A DNA stretch of 64,000 nucleotides from CAWBOY01 sp963790585 (lineage in GTDB: Bacteria; Planctomycetota; Planctomycetia; Gemmatales; Gemmataceae): the NCBI GenBank assembly GCA_963790585.1, contig CAWBOY010000003.1, positions 434,001 through 498,000 of the forward strand. The letters run 5' to 3'. The position numbers were made by a program, and so were the translations under genes. The notes below the pieces were generated by a model, which was not told the DNA's origin, ran no database searches, and saw nothing but the letters and a program-made list of their open reading frames with translations. Shown here piece by piece: positions 56,099 to 64,000 of the stretch; position 1 is the first letter of the stretch, and each line of letters starts with the position of its first letter.

Positions 56099-59000
56099 TT
56101 ATGGGACGGGATTTACACCAGTTGCAGGATCCGCATTTTCCGGTTTGAGGAAAAATCGGCTTTCCGGATCGCCCGGATCGAGGGAGGCCGACCCAGAGGT
56201 CGTCTTGCCCATGACGACGGTGAAAACCGCGGGAAGTATAAGCAAGGTGGCAGCCGTTGCCGCAATCAGACCGCCGATGACGGCGCGACCCAAGGGGGCA
56301 CTCTGCTCACCACCTTCTCCGAGGCCCAATGCCATCGGGATCATGCCGGCCACCATCGCGCAGCTAGTCATGAGAATCGGCCGGAGCCGTTCCTCCGCAC
56401 CGGTAAGGGCGCCTTTGGCCGAACCGACGCCTGTCTGCCGTGCGTTCTCGGCGAATGTGACGAGGAGGATGGCATTTGCCACCGCCACGCCGATAGCCAT
56501 GATCGCGCCCATGAACGACTGAGTGTTCAAGGTCGTATGGGTCACGAACAAAGCGAATGCCACGCCGGCAACGACGGCGGGTGTAGTCGCGATGGAGACG
56601 AGCGCGAGCTTGATCGATTGGAAATAAGCCGTGAGCATGAGGAACACAACGATTACGGCGTACATCAGGCCCTTGGCGAGACCAGCGAACATTTGCCGCA
56701 TGGCGGGCACCTGTCCACGGATATGCCCGTGTTCATCGCCAACCTGGACGCCGCGCGGCGGGTCGCCTGCTGCGGTGATGGCCGCCTCGATGCGCTGCAC
56801 CGCGCGACCAAGATCCTCGCCGACGACGTTGGCTGTGATCGAAACAATGCGGCGCTGGTTGATTCGGTCATACTCTTGCGGCATGGTGCTGTAAGAGACT
56901 TTGGCCACGTCGCGAAGCAGCGTCGCAGCCCCTGCTTCATTTTGCTTGACGGGGATCATGCCCACTTCGTTCAGCGTGTTCATCTGAGCGGGTGGGACCT
57001 GGAGCTGAACCTGATAGCCAATTCCGCTGGCCGGGTCAGCCCAGTAAACCGGGATGATGTATCGGCTCGACGACGTGGCAGCGATCATGGCATTGGCCGC
57101 CTCCGAGACTCTGAGGCCCGCCAGGCCTGTTCGTTCCCGATCGATGTCAACCTTGATGCGCGGATAGTCGAACGACTGACCGAATTGGAGGTCGCGAAGC
57201 GTCGGAATCTTACGCATTTCCGCTTTCACTTTGTCCGCGTACTTGCGGTTTTCCTCCTGATTCGGCCCGCTTATCACAACCTCGACGGGAGTCGGTGAAC
57301 CGAAGCTCATGACCTGGTTGATGACGTCGGCCGGCTCGAACGAGATCGTCACCTGTTCGGCACGCTGGACAGCTTCCTCATGGCCAACGCCGAAAGCCAA
57401 TAAGTGGTCCGCTAACCACGGTTTGAGCCGAGGGGCGAGTTCCTTGCGCAGGCGTTCTTTGACCTCCTCCGTTCGGAATCCTTTCTCTTCGTTGAGCGCG
57501 ATACGAATCACCGATTGATCCGGTCCGCTGGTCCACAAGAATACAGCGTTGGCCGTGAATGTGGGCGATGTCTGCCCGATGTGAGCGACGGAGATCTTGA
57601 GGCAATCGGGCCCGAGAATGTCCTTGATTTCTTGCAAGGCCTGGCGCGTCAAGTCTTCGGTGACTTCGAGACGCGTTCCCACGGGAGCCTTGAGTCGCAT
57701 CTGGAATTGGCCGGCATCGACCTGGGGAGAGATCTCCTGGCCGACTTGCGATCCACACACAGCCAGTACGACCGTGGCGACGCCGATGTAAAACCCGAGT
57801 ACGATCCAGCGCCGCGCCAAAACAACCTGGACGACCGAGACATAGCCATGCCGGAAGCGGGCGAACGAGAACCAGCCGGCCTTGCTCGGCTTCACCTCCT
57901 CATGACTGTGTGCGTGTGGCTTGAGTAGCCAGATCGACAAAACAGGTACAAATGTGATCGACAACAAGAAGGCCGTAATCATCGCGAAGCCGACCGAAAT
58001 GGCGAGAGGCACGAACAGGCTTCCGGCTGCGCCTTCCATGATGAAGGATGGCAAGAACACGGCCAAGATACAAAGCATGGCCAACAAAATCGGCACAGTC
58101 GTTTCCGCTGTGCCCCGCAGAACCGCCCGAGCGAGAGACGGTCGCACACTCATCTGAGTATGTATGTTTTCGATGACGACCGTACCCATATCGACCAGGA
58201 TACCGACGGCCAGCGACATGCCGCCCAGGGTCATGAGATTGATGCTTTGGCCGGTGATGGACAAACCAATCAGAGCGCCCATCAGTGACAATGGGATCGT
58301 GAGGACGACAACCACGACGCTGCGCCAGTCGCCCAAGAACAGCAAGACCATCAGTCCCGTTAACACGGCTCCGATAGCCGATTCCTGGACCACGCCACCG
58401 ACGGCCCCGGTGACATAGGGTGACTGATCGAATTCCAGCTCCAGCTTACAGTCCTTGGGCAGGACGCTGCGCATGTCGTCCATGTTGTTTTTGAGCTGCG
58501 TTGCCACGGTCAACGTCGAGGCGTCGGCCGTCTTGAGAATGGGCATGTACACAGCGCGACGGCCATTGACCAAGGCCCATCCCGTCGGAATGTCCGTCGT
58601 GTCTTGCACAGTACCGAGATCGCGCAGGTAGACGTGTTCCTTTGGCTTGATGGGAATGTTGCCCAGGTCTTTTGGATTCACGACGATGGAGTTAACGGAG
58701 ACGATCGGCATCTGGTCCTGGACGCGGGCATTGCCGGACGGTGTGATGATGTTGCCCTTCTTGAGGGCTTCCGCGACTTTCTCAGGAGAAAGGTTGTAGG
58801 AGCGCAGGCGTTCTGAATTCAGATTGACGACGATCGATCGAAGACTGCCGCCGAACGGCTGAGGGGCGGTCGTACCCGGCAGGCTCGCCAGTTTCGGCCG
58901 CACCCGGAAAAGCATCAGGTCCGCCAGCTCGTCGATACTGCGCGTCTCGCTTGTGAGTGTCACATAGGCGACAGGCACCATGCTGGCGTCGAGAGACATG

Positions 59001-59383
59001 ATGAAGGGCGTAACCGTTCCGGGAGGGAAGAACGCTTTGGCTCGATTGGCGTAGATAGCTGCTTCCGCCACGGCTTGGGCCATGTTGGTGCCGGCATGAA
59101 AATATAGTTTGACCAGGGCGATGTTTTGGACGTTTTTGGATTCGACGTGATCGATGCCATTCATGAACAAGAAGGCATACTCGTAATAGTTGGTGATCAG
59201 CCCTTCCATTTGGGCGGGATCCATGCCGCCATAGGGCTGGGCGACGTAGATCACTGGTTGATTGAGATCGGGAAAGACGTCGGTGCGCATCCGGTAAACG
59301 CTGAAAACGCTACCGAGCGCCATCGCAATAACGGCGACGATAATCGTCAGCGGATGTCGCAAAGCGAAGTCGAGAGCCTTCAT
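56099..59383 (-). CDS. RND efflux permease 1 (intact)
   Basis: 1094 residues, one frame. It has the full RND layout with two sets of six membrane helices, two large porter loops ('VFPDLNQPVIYVAQPYGGMDPAQMEGLI' starts the first), and 'VFLPSFIMEGAAGSLFVPLAISVGFAMI' ahead of the sixth helix. In the fourth helix 'GILVDMGTVVIEN' keeps one Asp of the usual pair (the second is Met), and in the tenth 'GVAVANAILLV' lacks the Lys of AcrB-type pumps, so proton coupling would differ from the textbook arrangement. A His-rich insert ('HAHSHEE') in the cytoplasmic linker could bind metal. Substrate unknown. First gene of the operon, divergent from a LysR regulator. Confidence 0.9.
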   Translation of the reverse strand: MKALDFALRHPLTIIVAVIAMALGSVFSVYRMRTDVFPDLNQPVIYVAQPYGGMDPAQMEGLITNYYEYAFLFMNGIDHVESKNVQNIALVKLYFHAGTNMAQAVAEAAIYANRAKAFFPPGTVTPFIMSLDASMVPVAYVTLTSETRSIDELADLMLFRVRPKLASLPGTTAPQPFGGSLRSIVVNLNSERLRSYNLSPEKVAEALKKGNIITPSGNARVQDQMPIVSVNSIVVNPKDLGNIPIKPKEHVYLRDLGTVQDTTDIPTGWALVNGRRAVYMPILKTADASTLTVATQLKNNMDDMRSVLPKDCKLELEFDQSPYVTGAVGGVVQESAIGAVLTGLMVLLFLGDWRSVVVVVLTIPLSLMGALIGLSITGQSINLMTLGGMSLAVGILVDMGTVVIENIHTQMSVRPSLARAVLRGTAETTVPILLAMLCILAVFLPSFIMEGAAGSLFVPLAISVGFAMITAFLLSITFVPVLSIWLLKPHAHSHEEVKPSKAGWFSFARFRHGYVSVVQVVLARRWIVLGFYIGVATVVLAVCGSQVGQEISPQVDAGQFQMRLKAPVGTRLEVTEDLTRQALQEIKDILGPDCLKISVAHIGQTSPTFTANAVFLWTSGPDQSVIRIALNEEKGFRTEEVKERLRKELAPRLKPWLADHLLAFGVGHEEAVQRAEQVTISFEPADVINQVMSFGSPTPVEVVISGPNQEENRKYADKVKAEMRKIPTLRDLQFGQSFDYPRIKVDIDRERTGLAGLRVSEAANAMIAATSSSRYIIPVYWADPASGIGYQVQLQVPPAQMNTLNEVGMIPVKQNEAGAATLLRDVAKVSYSTMPQEYDRINQRRIVSITANVVGEDLGRAVQRIEAAITAAGDPPRGVQVGDEHGHIRGQVPAMRQMFAGLAKGLMYAVIVVFLMLTAYFQSIKLALVSIATTPAVVAGVAFALFVTHTTLNTQSFMGAIMAIGVAVANAILLVTFAENARQTGVGSAKGALTGAEERLRPILMTSCAMVAGMIPMALGLGEGGEQSAPLGRAVIGGLIAATAATLLILPAVFTVVMGKTTSGSASLDPGDPESRFFLKPENADPATGVNPVP

Positions 59384-59704
59384 TACCAGCTACTCCTGCT
59401 TGGCGAGACGGCCGGTGCTCGTCCCGTCGCGATCGTGTGAGCGAACATGCCTACGCGCTGGAGCAACGAGGCGAAAGGTGGGAGAGACACATTTACGCTG
59501 CGGTTGCGGATTCGGCGGGGTAAGTTCAAACGAGATACTTTGGCAAGCGCACAGGCGAATTCGACCCGCCTTCAGCGCTTGCCCATTTCTGACGAGACGC
59601 AGGTCTTTAGTATCCCATAACTAGATTTATACCATCACCCGGCGCTCCAGACAAATCGAAGACAGGCTATTGAACCATAGATTTTATCGATGTATGCTAC
59701 AATC
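59384..59704. promoter_or_regulatory. Divergent promoter region between RND operon and LysR gene
   Basis: 320 bp between oppositely oriented genes, the usual place for LysR-type binding sites. I see a short ATCGAT palindrome near 59690 but no convincing T-N11-A box. Individual promoters are not assigned. Confidence 0.45.
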
Positions 59705-60603
59705 ATGGCGTGGCTCAATTATCACCACCTGCTGTATTTCTGGACCGTGGCGCGCGAGGGCAGCATTGCCAAGGCGTGTGACCAGTTGCATTTGACCCAG
59801 CCCACGATCAGCGCGCAGCTGCGCGACCTCGAGCAGAGTTTGGATTGCAAGCTTTTCGAGCGTGTCGGGCGAAATCTCGTCCTGACCGAGATGGGGCGCA
59901 TCGTCTACCGCTACGCGGATGACATCTTCAAACTCGGCGCGAGCTGCAGGATACACTAAGGGGCCGGCCCCCCGGCCGACCATTGCGACTTGTGGTGGGT
60001 GTGTCGGAATCGATGCCTGAATTGGTCACCTATCGAATCCTCGAACCGGTCTTGGCTCTGCCCGAATTCGTCCAGGTTTACTGTGAACAGGGCAAACCGG
60101 ATCAGCTGCTAGCGCAGCTGGCGATTCATACGCTTGATGTCGTCTTGGCCGATGCGCCCGCGGGACATGGCATCAAGGTGCAAGCATTTAATCATCTGTT
60201 GGGTGAGTGCGGCGTGTCGTTCGTCGGCACCGAACAGTTGGTCGCGGCGTATCGTCAAGGATTTCCTCGTTCTCTTGACAAGGCACCGTTTTTATTGCCT
60301 TTGGAGAACACGGTACTCCGCCGTTCACTGGAGCAATGGTTTGATTCCGAGGGAATCCGGCCGCAGATTCGTGGCGAGTTTGCCGACCCGGCTCTACTTA
60401 AAGTGTTCGGTGAGCATGGGGCTGGCATCTTCGCCATTCGTACAGCTGTCGAGGAGGAAACGCAGAAGCGTTATAAGGTGAGCGTTCTAGGCCGAGTCGA
60501 GTCGATACGCGAGCGTTTCTACGCTATCTCACTCGAGTGCAAACTCAAACACCCGGCGGTGATCGCGATCACGGCCGCTGCGCGGCAGAAGTTATTCGCG
60601 TGA
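59705..60603 (+). CDS. LysR-type regulator (NhaR-like), frameshifted
   Basis: Start at 59705 ('MAWLNYHHLLYFWTVAREGSIAKACDQLHLTQPTISAQLRDLEQ'), with a winged helix-turn-helix in residues 1-60; an ATG 15 bases earlier is possible. Near 59938 the frame shifts: 'RYADDIFKLG' continues as 'ELQDTLRGRPPGRPLRLVVGVSESMPELV' in another frame, which then runs to 60603 as a normal effector-binding domain. About 299 residues. 'NYHHLLYFWTVAREGSIAKA' is the opening typical of NhaR. By position it should regulate the divergent RND operon. Confidence 0.87.
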
Positions 60604-60614
60604 TTAATAAACAA

Positions 60615-60894
60615 GTTTAGCCGCAATACCGTTCGTCTAAGGGGTTTTCTTTTGCCCAATCCCTGGGCGGACCAGCCTTGCCATGCCAAAGCACTTTTGG
60701 CAAGAGTGGTCGTTTTAACCATGTTGATCGTCTTGGTGATTATTAAGATAAGTACATGTGAATAAAGAATTTACGCGCCAACCTTGGAAGCCAGGTTATT
60801 TGGCAAGGATGCACCCTTGCCAAATAAAAGTTTGCCGTTGTCCACTATAGGAAGAGCGAGGCGCCGGGTTAGACGAACGGTATTGCGTTTAGCC
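60615..60894. mobile_element. Non-coding transposon-like element (MITE) with target duplication
   Basis: GCAATACCGTTCGTCTAA at 60623-60640 is the perfect reverse complement of 60869-60886 (18-bp terminal inverted repeats), and GTTTAGCC occurs directly outside both ends (60615-60622 and 60887-60894), an 8-bp target duplication. The interior of 228 bases has no ORF but includes a 13-bp hairpin (TTATTTGGCAAGG...) near 60805. The right duplication is the first part of a repeat G element, so it inserted at that element's edge. Confidence 0.85.
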
Positions 60895-61016
60895 GCGAGC
60901 CGCCAGGCGAGCGCTGTTTGTTAGCGCCCCCGTTGTGGAACGGTCTCCTGACCGTTCCACTTCGCCGATGTTTGGGTGCTATCCAACGGCGCTCGCCTAC
61001 CGGCTCGCGGCTAAAC
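60887..61016. repeat. Palindromic repeat G, copy 2
   Basis: GTTTAGCCGCGAGCCGCCAG... at the left and ...CGGCTCGCGGCTAAAC at the right (60989-61016) form an imperfect inverted repeat of about 28 bases. Inside is a perfect hairpin, GTGGAACGGTC (60935-60945) and GACCGTTCCAC (60950-60960). The family also occurs at 41103-41179 and as a half copy near 37903. Confidence 0.8.
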
Positions 61017-61034
61017 ATTTGAGCGCAGCGCCGA

Positions 61035-62012
61035 TTAGAAAGCGCTACCCGGAACAGTCTCGCCACTATCCCGCGTTACGAGGGCGGCGTAGGTGACGAT
61101 GCTGATGCTATCGGGGAGGAAGTGTACGCTGCCATCGCCGAAGAGCGTATTTGCACCATTATTGTGAAACGAAAAGGTCTCGCCAGTGCCATTGGTCCCG
61201 TAGATCGGGTTGGGATAGGTCGTGCCGATGTCCAGGCCATTGGTGCAGTTGATGGCGCAGGGGCCGGGGAAGATCGAACCGTCCAGGCTCGAGCCTTTGA
61301 GGTCGAAATCCGATGCCGGACGCGACCAGCCGCCGCCGTTGACTTTATCGGCGACCGGAGCGCCGACGAGGAGCCCGCCCTTGCGATAGACCTGGGGGCG
61401 GCCGGCGGATTCGACGAGCATGAGTGTATTCGAGGTGCCGTCTTTGATATCCGTGATGCGCGACGTCGAATTGCGGAGGAGTATACCGTTACCCGCGGCA
61501 ATTTGGCCGGGATACAGCGACGCTAACTGGGGCGTGACCGTGCAGATGGCCCCATAATCGATCGTGCCGACAACAGGCGCCCAAACGGCGGGAGCTTGTG
61601 GATTGCCGTCGAACTGATCCGGTTGCGGGTTCGATGGGCAATGAAATATCTTCACCTGTTGCGATGTAATCGGCAGGTTGTTCGCGGAGTCCCAGTTGCT
61701 GTTGTAGTCGTAGTTGCGGATCAAATTGGTTTGTTCGATGTACGGAAGCATGGCTGTCGTCCAACTAATGCGAACATTGGAGACACTGGCCGGGGGCCGT
61801 GTGCTGGTCGGGAAATAGCCCAAAACTCCGTGGTGCGCCTGGAGCGCGATGCCGATTTGCTTGAGGTTGTTTTTGCATTCGAGGCTCGCAGCTGACTCCC
61901 GCACTTTTTGAACGGCGGGTAGCAGCAGGCCGATCAGAACGGCGATGATGGCGATGACCACCAGCAGCTCGATCAATGTGAAGGCCTGGCGGCCAGAGCG
62001 GGATCGCGTCAC
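61035..62012 (-). CDS. DUF1559 pseudopilin-like protein
   Basis: 325 residues from a GTG at 62012, preferred because AAGGAG lies six bases upstream (62019-62024); the frame also opens ten codons earlier. A short basic leader is followed by the type IV prepilin-type motif 'FTLIELLVVIAIIAVLIGLLLPAVQKVRE', cleaved before the Phe by a prepilin peptidase. The DUF1559 body has 'CKNNLKQIGIALQAHHGVLGYFP' and ends with 'FGDGSVHFLPDSI', the family's C-terminal box. Planctomycetes carry dozens of these proteins; they probably form surface or periplasmic pseudopili, but their function is not settled. Confidence 0.92.
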   Translation of the reverse strand: MTRSRSGRQAFTLIELLVVIAIIAVLIGLLLPAVQKVRESAASLECKNNLKQIGIALQAHHGVLGYFPTSTRPPASVSNVRISWTTAMLPYIEQTNLIRNYDYNSNWDSANNLPITSQQVKIFHCPSNPQPDQFDGNPQAPAVWAPVVGTIDYGAICTVTPQLASLYPGQIAAGNGILLRNSTSRITDIKDGTSNTLMLVESAGRPQVYRKGGLLVGAPVADKVNGGGWSRPASDFDLKGSSLDGSIFPGPCAINCTNGLDIGTTYPNPIYGTNGTGETFSFHNNGANTLFGDGSVHFLPDSISIVTYAALVTRDSGETVPGSAF

Positions 62013-62018
62013 GAGAGT

Positions 62019-62024
62019 CTCCTT
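62019..62024 (-). promoter_or_regulatory. Ribosome-binding site that sets a GTG start
   Basis: AAGGAG on the minus strand, six bases before the GTG at 62012-62010. The upstream ATG at 62042 has no comparable site, so the GTG is the likelier start of the DUF1559 gene. Confidence 0.6.
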
Positions 62025-62052
62025 CCAATAGGTGGGTGTCATCTTTCAAGAT

Positions 62053-62508
62053 TCACTTCGTGCTTAGTCGAAACGGCTCCAGTTCCGTCGGCCCTTCGCG
62101 AACGACGGCCTTGAGCTTCGATGTCTCCGCTTTCGCGTAGCGACCTGGTAGCAAATTCCGCGACGCATATTGATCGTCGCCGGTCTTACCTGTCTTGACA
62201 GCGCGAAACCAGGTAACCGTCACTTCGTATTCGCCGGCCGGCGCGCCATCGCCGCTTGTAAAGCTGGTCAGCGTAAAGTGCCCCTGATCGTCTGTTTCGC
62301 CCGTGGGATGGGTCGCACTTGACCCTTTGTCCCCCACGGGATGAAAGCTGATGAGGGCGTGGGCGGCTGGCTGGTCATGATCGACCAAAACCTGGCCGTG
62401 AACGGGAAAAACCGCCTTGCGGCCGTCGCCACAACCAGCGATAGAGATCACCAGAGTCAGGCAGGACGTAATTGTCAGAAGTCGTCGAATGATTACTAAG
62501 TTTGTCAT
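62053..62508 (-). CDS. Lipoprotein with carboxypeptidase-regulatory-like fold
   Basis: 151 residues with a lipoprotein signal ('VISIAGCGDG'). The mature part, 'VFPVHGQVLVDHDQPAAHALISFHPVG' then 'GETDDQGHFTLTSFTSGDGAPAGEYEVTVTW', is the beta-sandwich pattern of carboxypeptidase-regulatory-like domains, which mediate binding. Such small lipoproteins are commonly paired with DUF1559 genes in planctomycetes, and here the DUF1559 gene follows on the same strand (40 bases to its GTG start), so the two are probably co-expressed. Function unknown. Confidence 0.8.
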   Translation of the reverse strand: MTNLVIIRRLLTITSCLTLVISIAGCGDGRKAVFPVHGQVLVDHDQPAAHALISFHPVGDKGSSATHPTGETDDQGHFTLTSFTSGDGAPAGEYEVTVTWFRAVKTGKTGDDQYASRNLLPGRYAKAETSKLKAVVREGPTELEPFRLSTK

Positions 62509-62656
62509 GATGGAGAAGTATAAGTTGGCCGGGAAAGCTTGTCAATAGTGCGCAGTTTTACTTTCTTCGGCGTAGCTAGACGTCTTAAGCCAAATACATT
62601 AGCATATTGATAAACATCGTCATCTTGATGATGTTTCTTTAGGTGGGGAGAAGGGA

Positions 62657-63676
62657 ATGACGGCGCGGGTCGCGTTGATTGGTGTCGCTTTGTACGTCGT
62701 GACAGCCGGCATTTGGCTGCTCGCGGGCGGCATCGTGCGCGATCAAAGAAGCGAGCTGCTAAACGTTTCGTATGACCCGACGCGCGAACTCTGGCGCGAT
62801 CTCAATGCCGTATTTATCGAACGCTACAAGCAAGAGTTCGGCATCGATTTGACGATTCATCAGTCGCACGGCGGGTCGACCAGCCAGTTGCGCGCGGTGA
62901 TCGATGGCCTCGACGCCGACGTCGTGACTCTCGCCCTCTGGTCCGACGTCGACGCCATTCAGCGCCGGGGGCTAATCGACGACGGCTGGGAAGGCCGCTT
63001 CAAAAATCATTCCCTCCCTTACTATTCGACCATTGTCTTCGTGGTCCGTCGGGGCAATCCGCATCGAATTCATGATTGGCCTGATTTGTTGCGCGCCGGC
63101 GTCCAAGTCGTGACGCCGAATCCGAAAACATCCGGCAACGGTAAGCTGGCATTCCTTGCAGCGTGGGGATCAGCTCTCAAGCAGCTGGGCACCGAAGCAG
63201 ACGCGCTACGTTTTGTGACCGACCTTTATCAAAACCATGTTCCCGCGCTCGATTCGGGCGGACGGGGCGCGACGATGACGTTTTCGCAGAAAAAGATCGG
63301 TGACGTGCAGCTTGCGTGGGAGAACGAAGCTCACCTGGAGGTTGCCGAGGTTGGCGATGAGTTGGAAGTGGTATATCCGCCGATTAGCCTTCGGGCGGAG
63401 CCGAATGTCGCCGTCGTTGATGCCAACGTCCGCCGCAAGGGAACGCGCGAGGCGGCTGAGGCCTACCTGCGCTTTCTATACACCGACGAGGCTCAAGAAA
63501 TCCTTGCGCGACATCATTATCGCCCGATCAAGGAAGAGGTTTGGCACGCGCACACGGGCAAGTTACCGCCACTCGCGCTGTTTCTAATCACGGACATAGC
63601 CTCCAGTTGGAGCGCGGCCCAGGAGCGATTCTTTGCGGACAATGGCGTATTCGATCGGATTTATTCCGGGCGATAG
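62657..63676 (+). CDS. sbp: Sulfate ABC transporter substrate-binding protein
   Basis: 339 residues with an N-terminal hydrophobic export signal. It contains 'LNVSYDPTRELWRDLNAVF' and 'HQSHGGSTSQLRAVIDGLDADVVTLALWSDVDAI', the signatures of Sbp/CysP-type sulfate- or thiosulfate-binding proteins, and 'VVTPNPKTSGNGKLAFLAAWG', a ligand-loop region of the family. It delivers sulfate to the inner-membrane permease, whose gene begins 203 bases downstream. The alternatives, molybdate or phosphate binding, are less likely. Confidence 0.9.
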   Translation: MTARVALIGVALYVVTAGIWLLAGGIVRDQRSELLNVSYDPTRELWRDLNAVFIERYKQEFGIDLTIHQSHGGSTSQLRAVIDGLDADVVTLALWSDVDAIQRRGLIDDGWEGRFKNHSLPYYSTIVFVVRRGNPHRIHDWPDLLRAGVQVVTPNPKTSGNGKLAFLAAWGSALKQLGTEADALRFVTDLYQNHVPALDSGGRGATMTFSQKKIGDVQLAWENEAHLEVAEVGDELEVVYPPISLRAEPNVAVVDANVRRKGTREAAEAYLRFLYTDEAQEILARHHYRPIKEEVWHAHTGKLPPLALFLITDIASSWSAAQERFFADNGVFDRIYSGR

Positions 63677-63722
63677 GGTCGTTTGGGTCTTGAATCGGAA
63701 GTTCGATCAATAAATCGCTAGT

Positions 63723-63805
63723 CGTGGCCGGGGTCGGTACTCCCACCCCGGCGTGGCCTGGGCGGTTCCTTAGAACCGGGGGTCGGAGTACCGACCCCGG
63801 CCACG
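63723..63805. repeat. Palindromic repeat E, copy 2
   Basis: CGTGGCCGGGGTCGGTACTC followed by CCACCCCGG (63723-63751) pairs with 63776-63805 imperfectly. The right arm is identical to that of copy 1 over most of its length and shares the flank CAAACCTCATAA. It lies between sbp and the permease gene. Confidence 0.8.
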
Positions 63806-63878
63806 GCCGACAAACCTCATAAACGATTCTCTGCCTCAGTACATTAGTAGGCTCCAGTAGTTCCAATGGGATTGTCGC

Positions 63879-64000
63879 ATGTCCACGAATCTGCGGCGGG
63901 CTCTGCCTGGATTCTCCCTGAGCCTTGGGTATGCCGTCCTGTATTTGAGTCTCATCGTATTGATTCCCCTGGCGGCCTGCGTCGTCAAAGCGGCGACGCT
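63879..64000 (+). CDS. cysT: Sulfate ABC transporter permease CysT, N-terminal part
   Basis: 40 residues before the window ends, beginning 'MSTNLRRALPGFSLSLGYAVLYLSLIVLIPLAAC'. The 'LPGFxLxLGxxxLYLSLxVLIPL' first membrane segment is characteristic of CysT/CysU permeases, and the gene follows the sulfate-binding protein. The frame is open at the edge. Confidence 0.85.
   Translation, partial: MSTNLRRALPGFSLSLGYAVLYLSLIVLIPLAACVVKAAT

Noticed and set aside
56090..57298. Long open frame on the plus strand opposite the RND permease
   Set aside because: It is antisense to an intact, conserved gene; the amino acid composition is His/Arg/Asp-rich as expected from an antisense reading.
1..64000. CRISPR arrays, tRNA or rRNA genes, riboswitches
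   Set aside because: No regularly spaced direct repeats, cloverleaf sequences, rRNA segments or known riboswitch cores were seen; short RNAs could still be missed by eye.

Overview
The window looks like a chromosomal segment of a planctomycete, probably of the Gemmata/Gemmatales side. This rests on characteristic families: a DUF1501 Tat-exported protein, a DUF1559 pseudopilin-like protein, DUF1571 and DUF6268-type proteins, an ExbB/ExbD/ExbD operon that includes a prenyltransferase-like repeat protein, many short lipoproteins, and the futalosine-pathway enzyme MqnE. I saw no tRNA, rRNA or CRISPR array. This is reading from protein sequence alone; no marker gene fixes the genus.

Layout. 1-2.8 kb: end of a secreted beta-helix protein and a DUF2961 (GH172-type) protein. 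3.2-5.7 kb: a broken lipoprotein gene, then a group II intron with its maturase, placed directly against a 20-bp inverted repeat. 5.8-7.5 kb: CHAD protein and a membrane protein. 7.7-13.2 kb: a very tight five-gene operon (thioester-reductase/SCP2 fusion, alpha/beta hydrolase, acyl-adenylating ligase, MqnD-like protein, class III aminotransferase) that reads like an unassigned acid-to-amine biosynthetic route; it is followed by two lipoproteins. 15.8-36.4 kb: mainly envelope and secreted proteins (DUF1571, M61 peptidase, Tat protein), an ATP-cone protein, an ABC exporter, ArgA, an Rpn-like nuclease, a duplicated-domain protein, DUF1501, a GT39-like glycosyltransferase and an outer-membrane protein. 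36.5-42.3 kb: BioF, MqnE, glycerate 2-kinase, BioB. 42.3-48.4 kb: the ExbB/ExbD operon region. 48.5-49.8 kb: RpiB and DapB. 50.1-60.6 kb: two tandem RND pumps, an adaptor and a universal stress protein, with a divergent LysR-type regulator. 61-64 kb: DUF1559 protein, lipoprotein, and the start of a sulfate ABC transporter operon (Sbp, CysT).

At least sixteen places show one protein continuing in another reading frame, including in dapB, bioB and exbB, which would not be expected to be dead. Gene spans were therefore drawn across the shifts. The simplest reading is residual insertion/deletion errors in the assembly, although true pseudogenes cannot be excluded for the ligase, the second RND gene and the broken lipoprotein.

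The gaps between genes are rich in short palindromic elements of at least seven families, several with perfect arms of 20-40 bp, and one clear non-coding transposon-like element (60623-60886) with 18-bp terminal inverted repeats and an 8-bp target duplication, inserted at the edge of another repeat.
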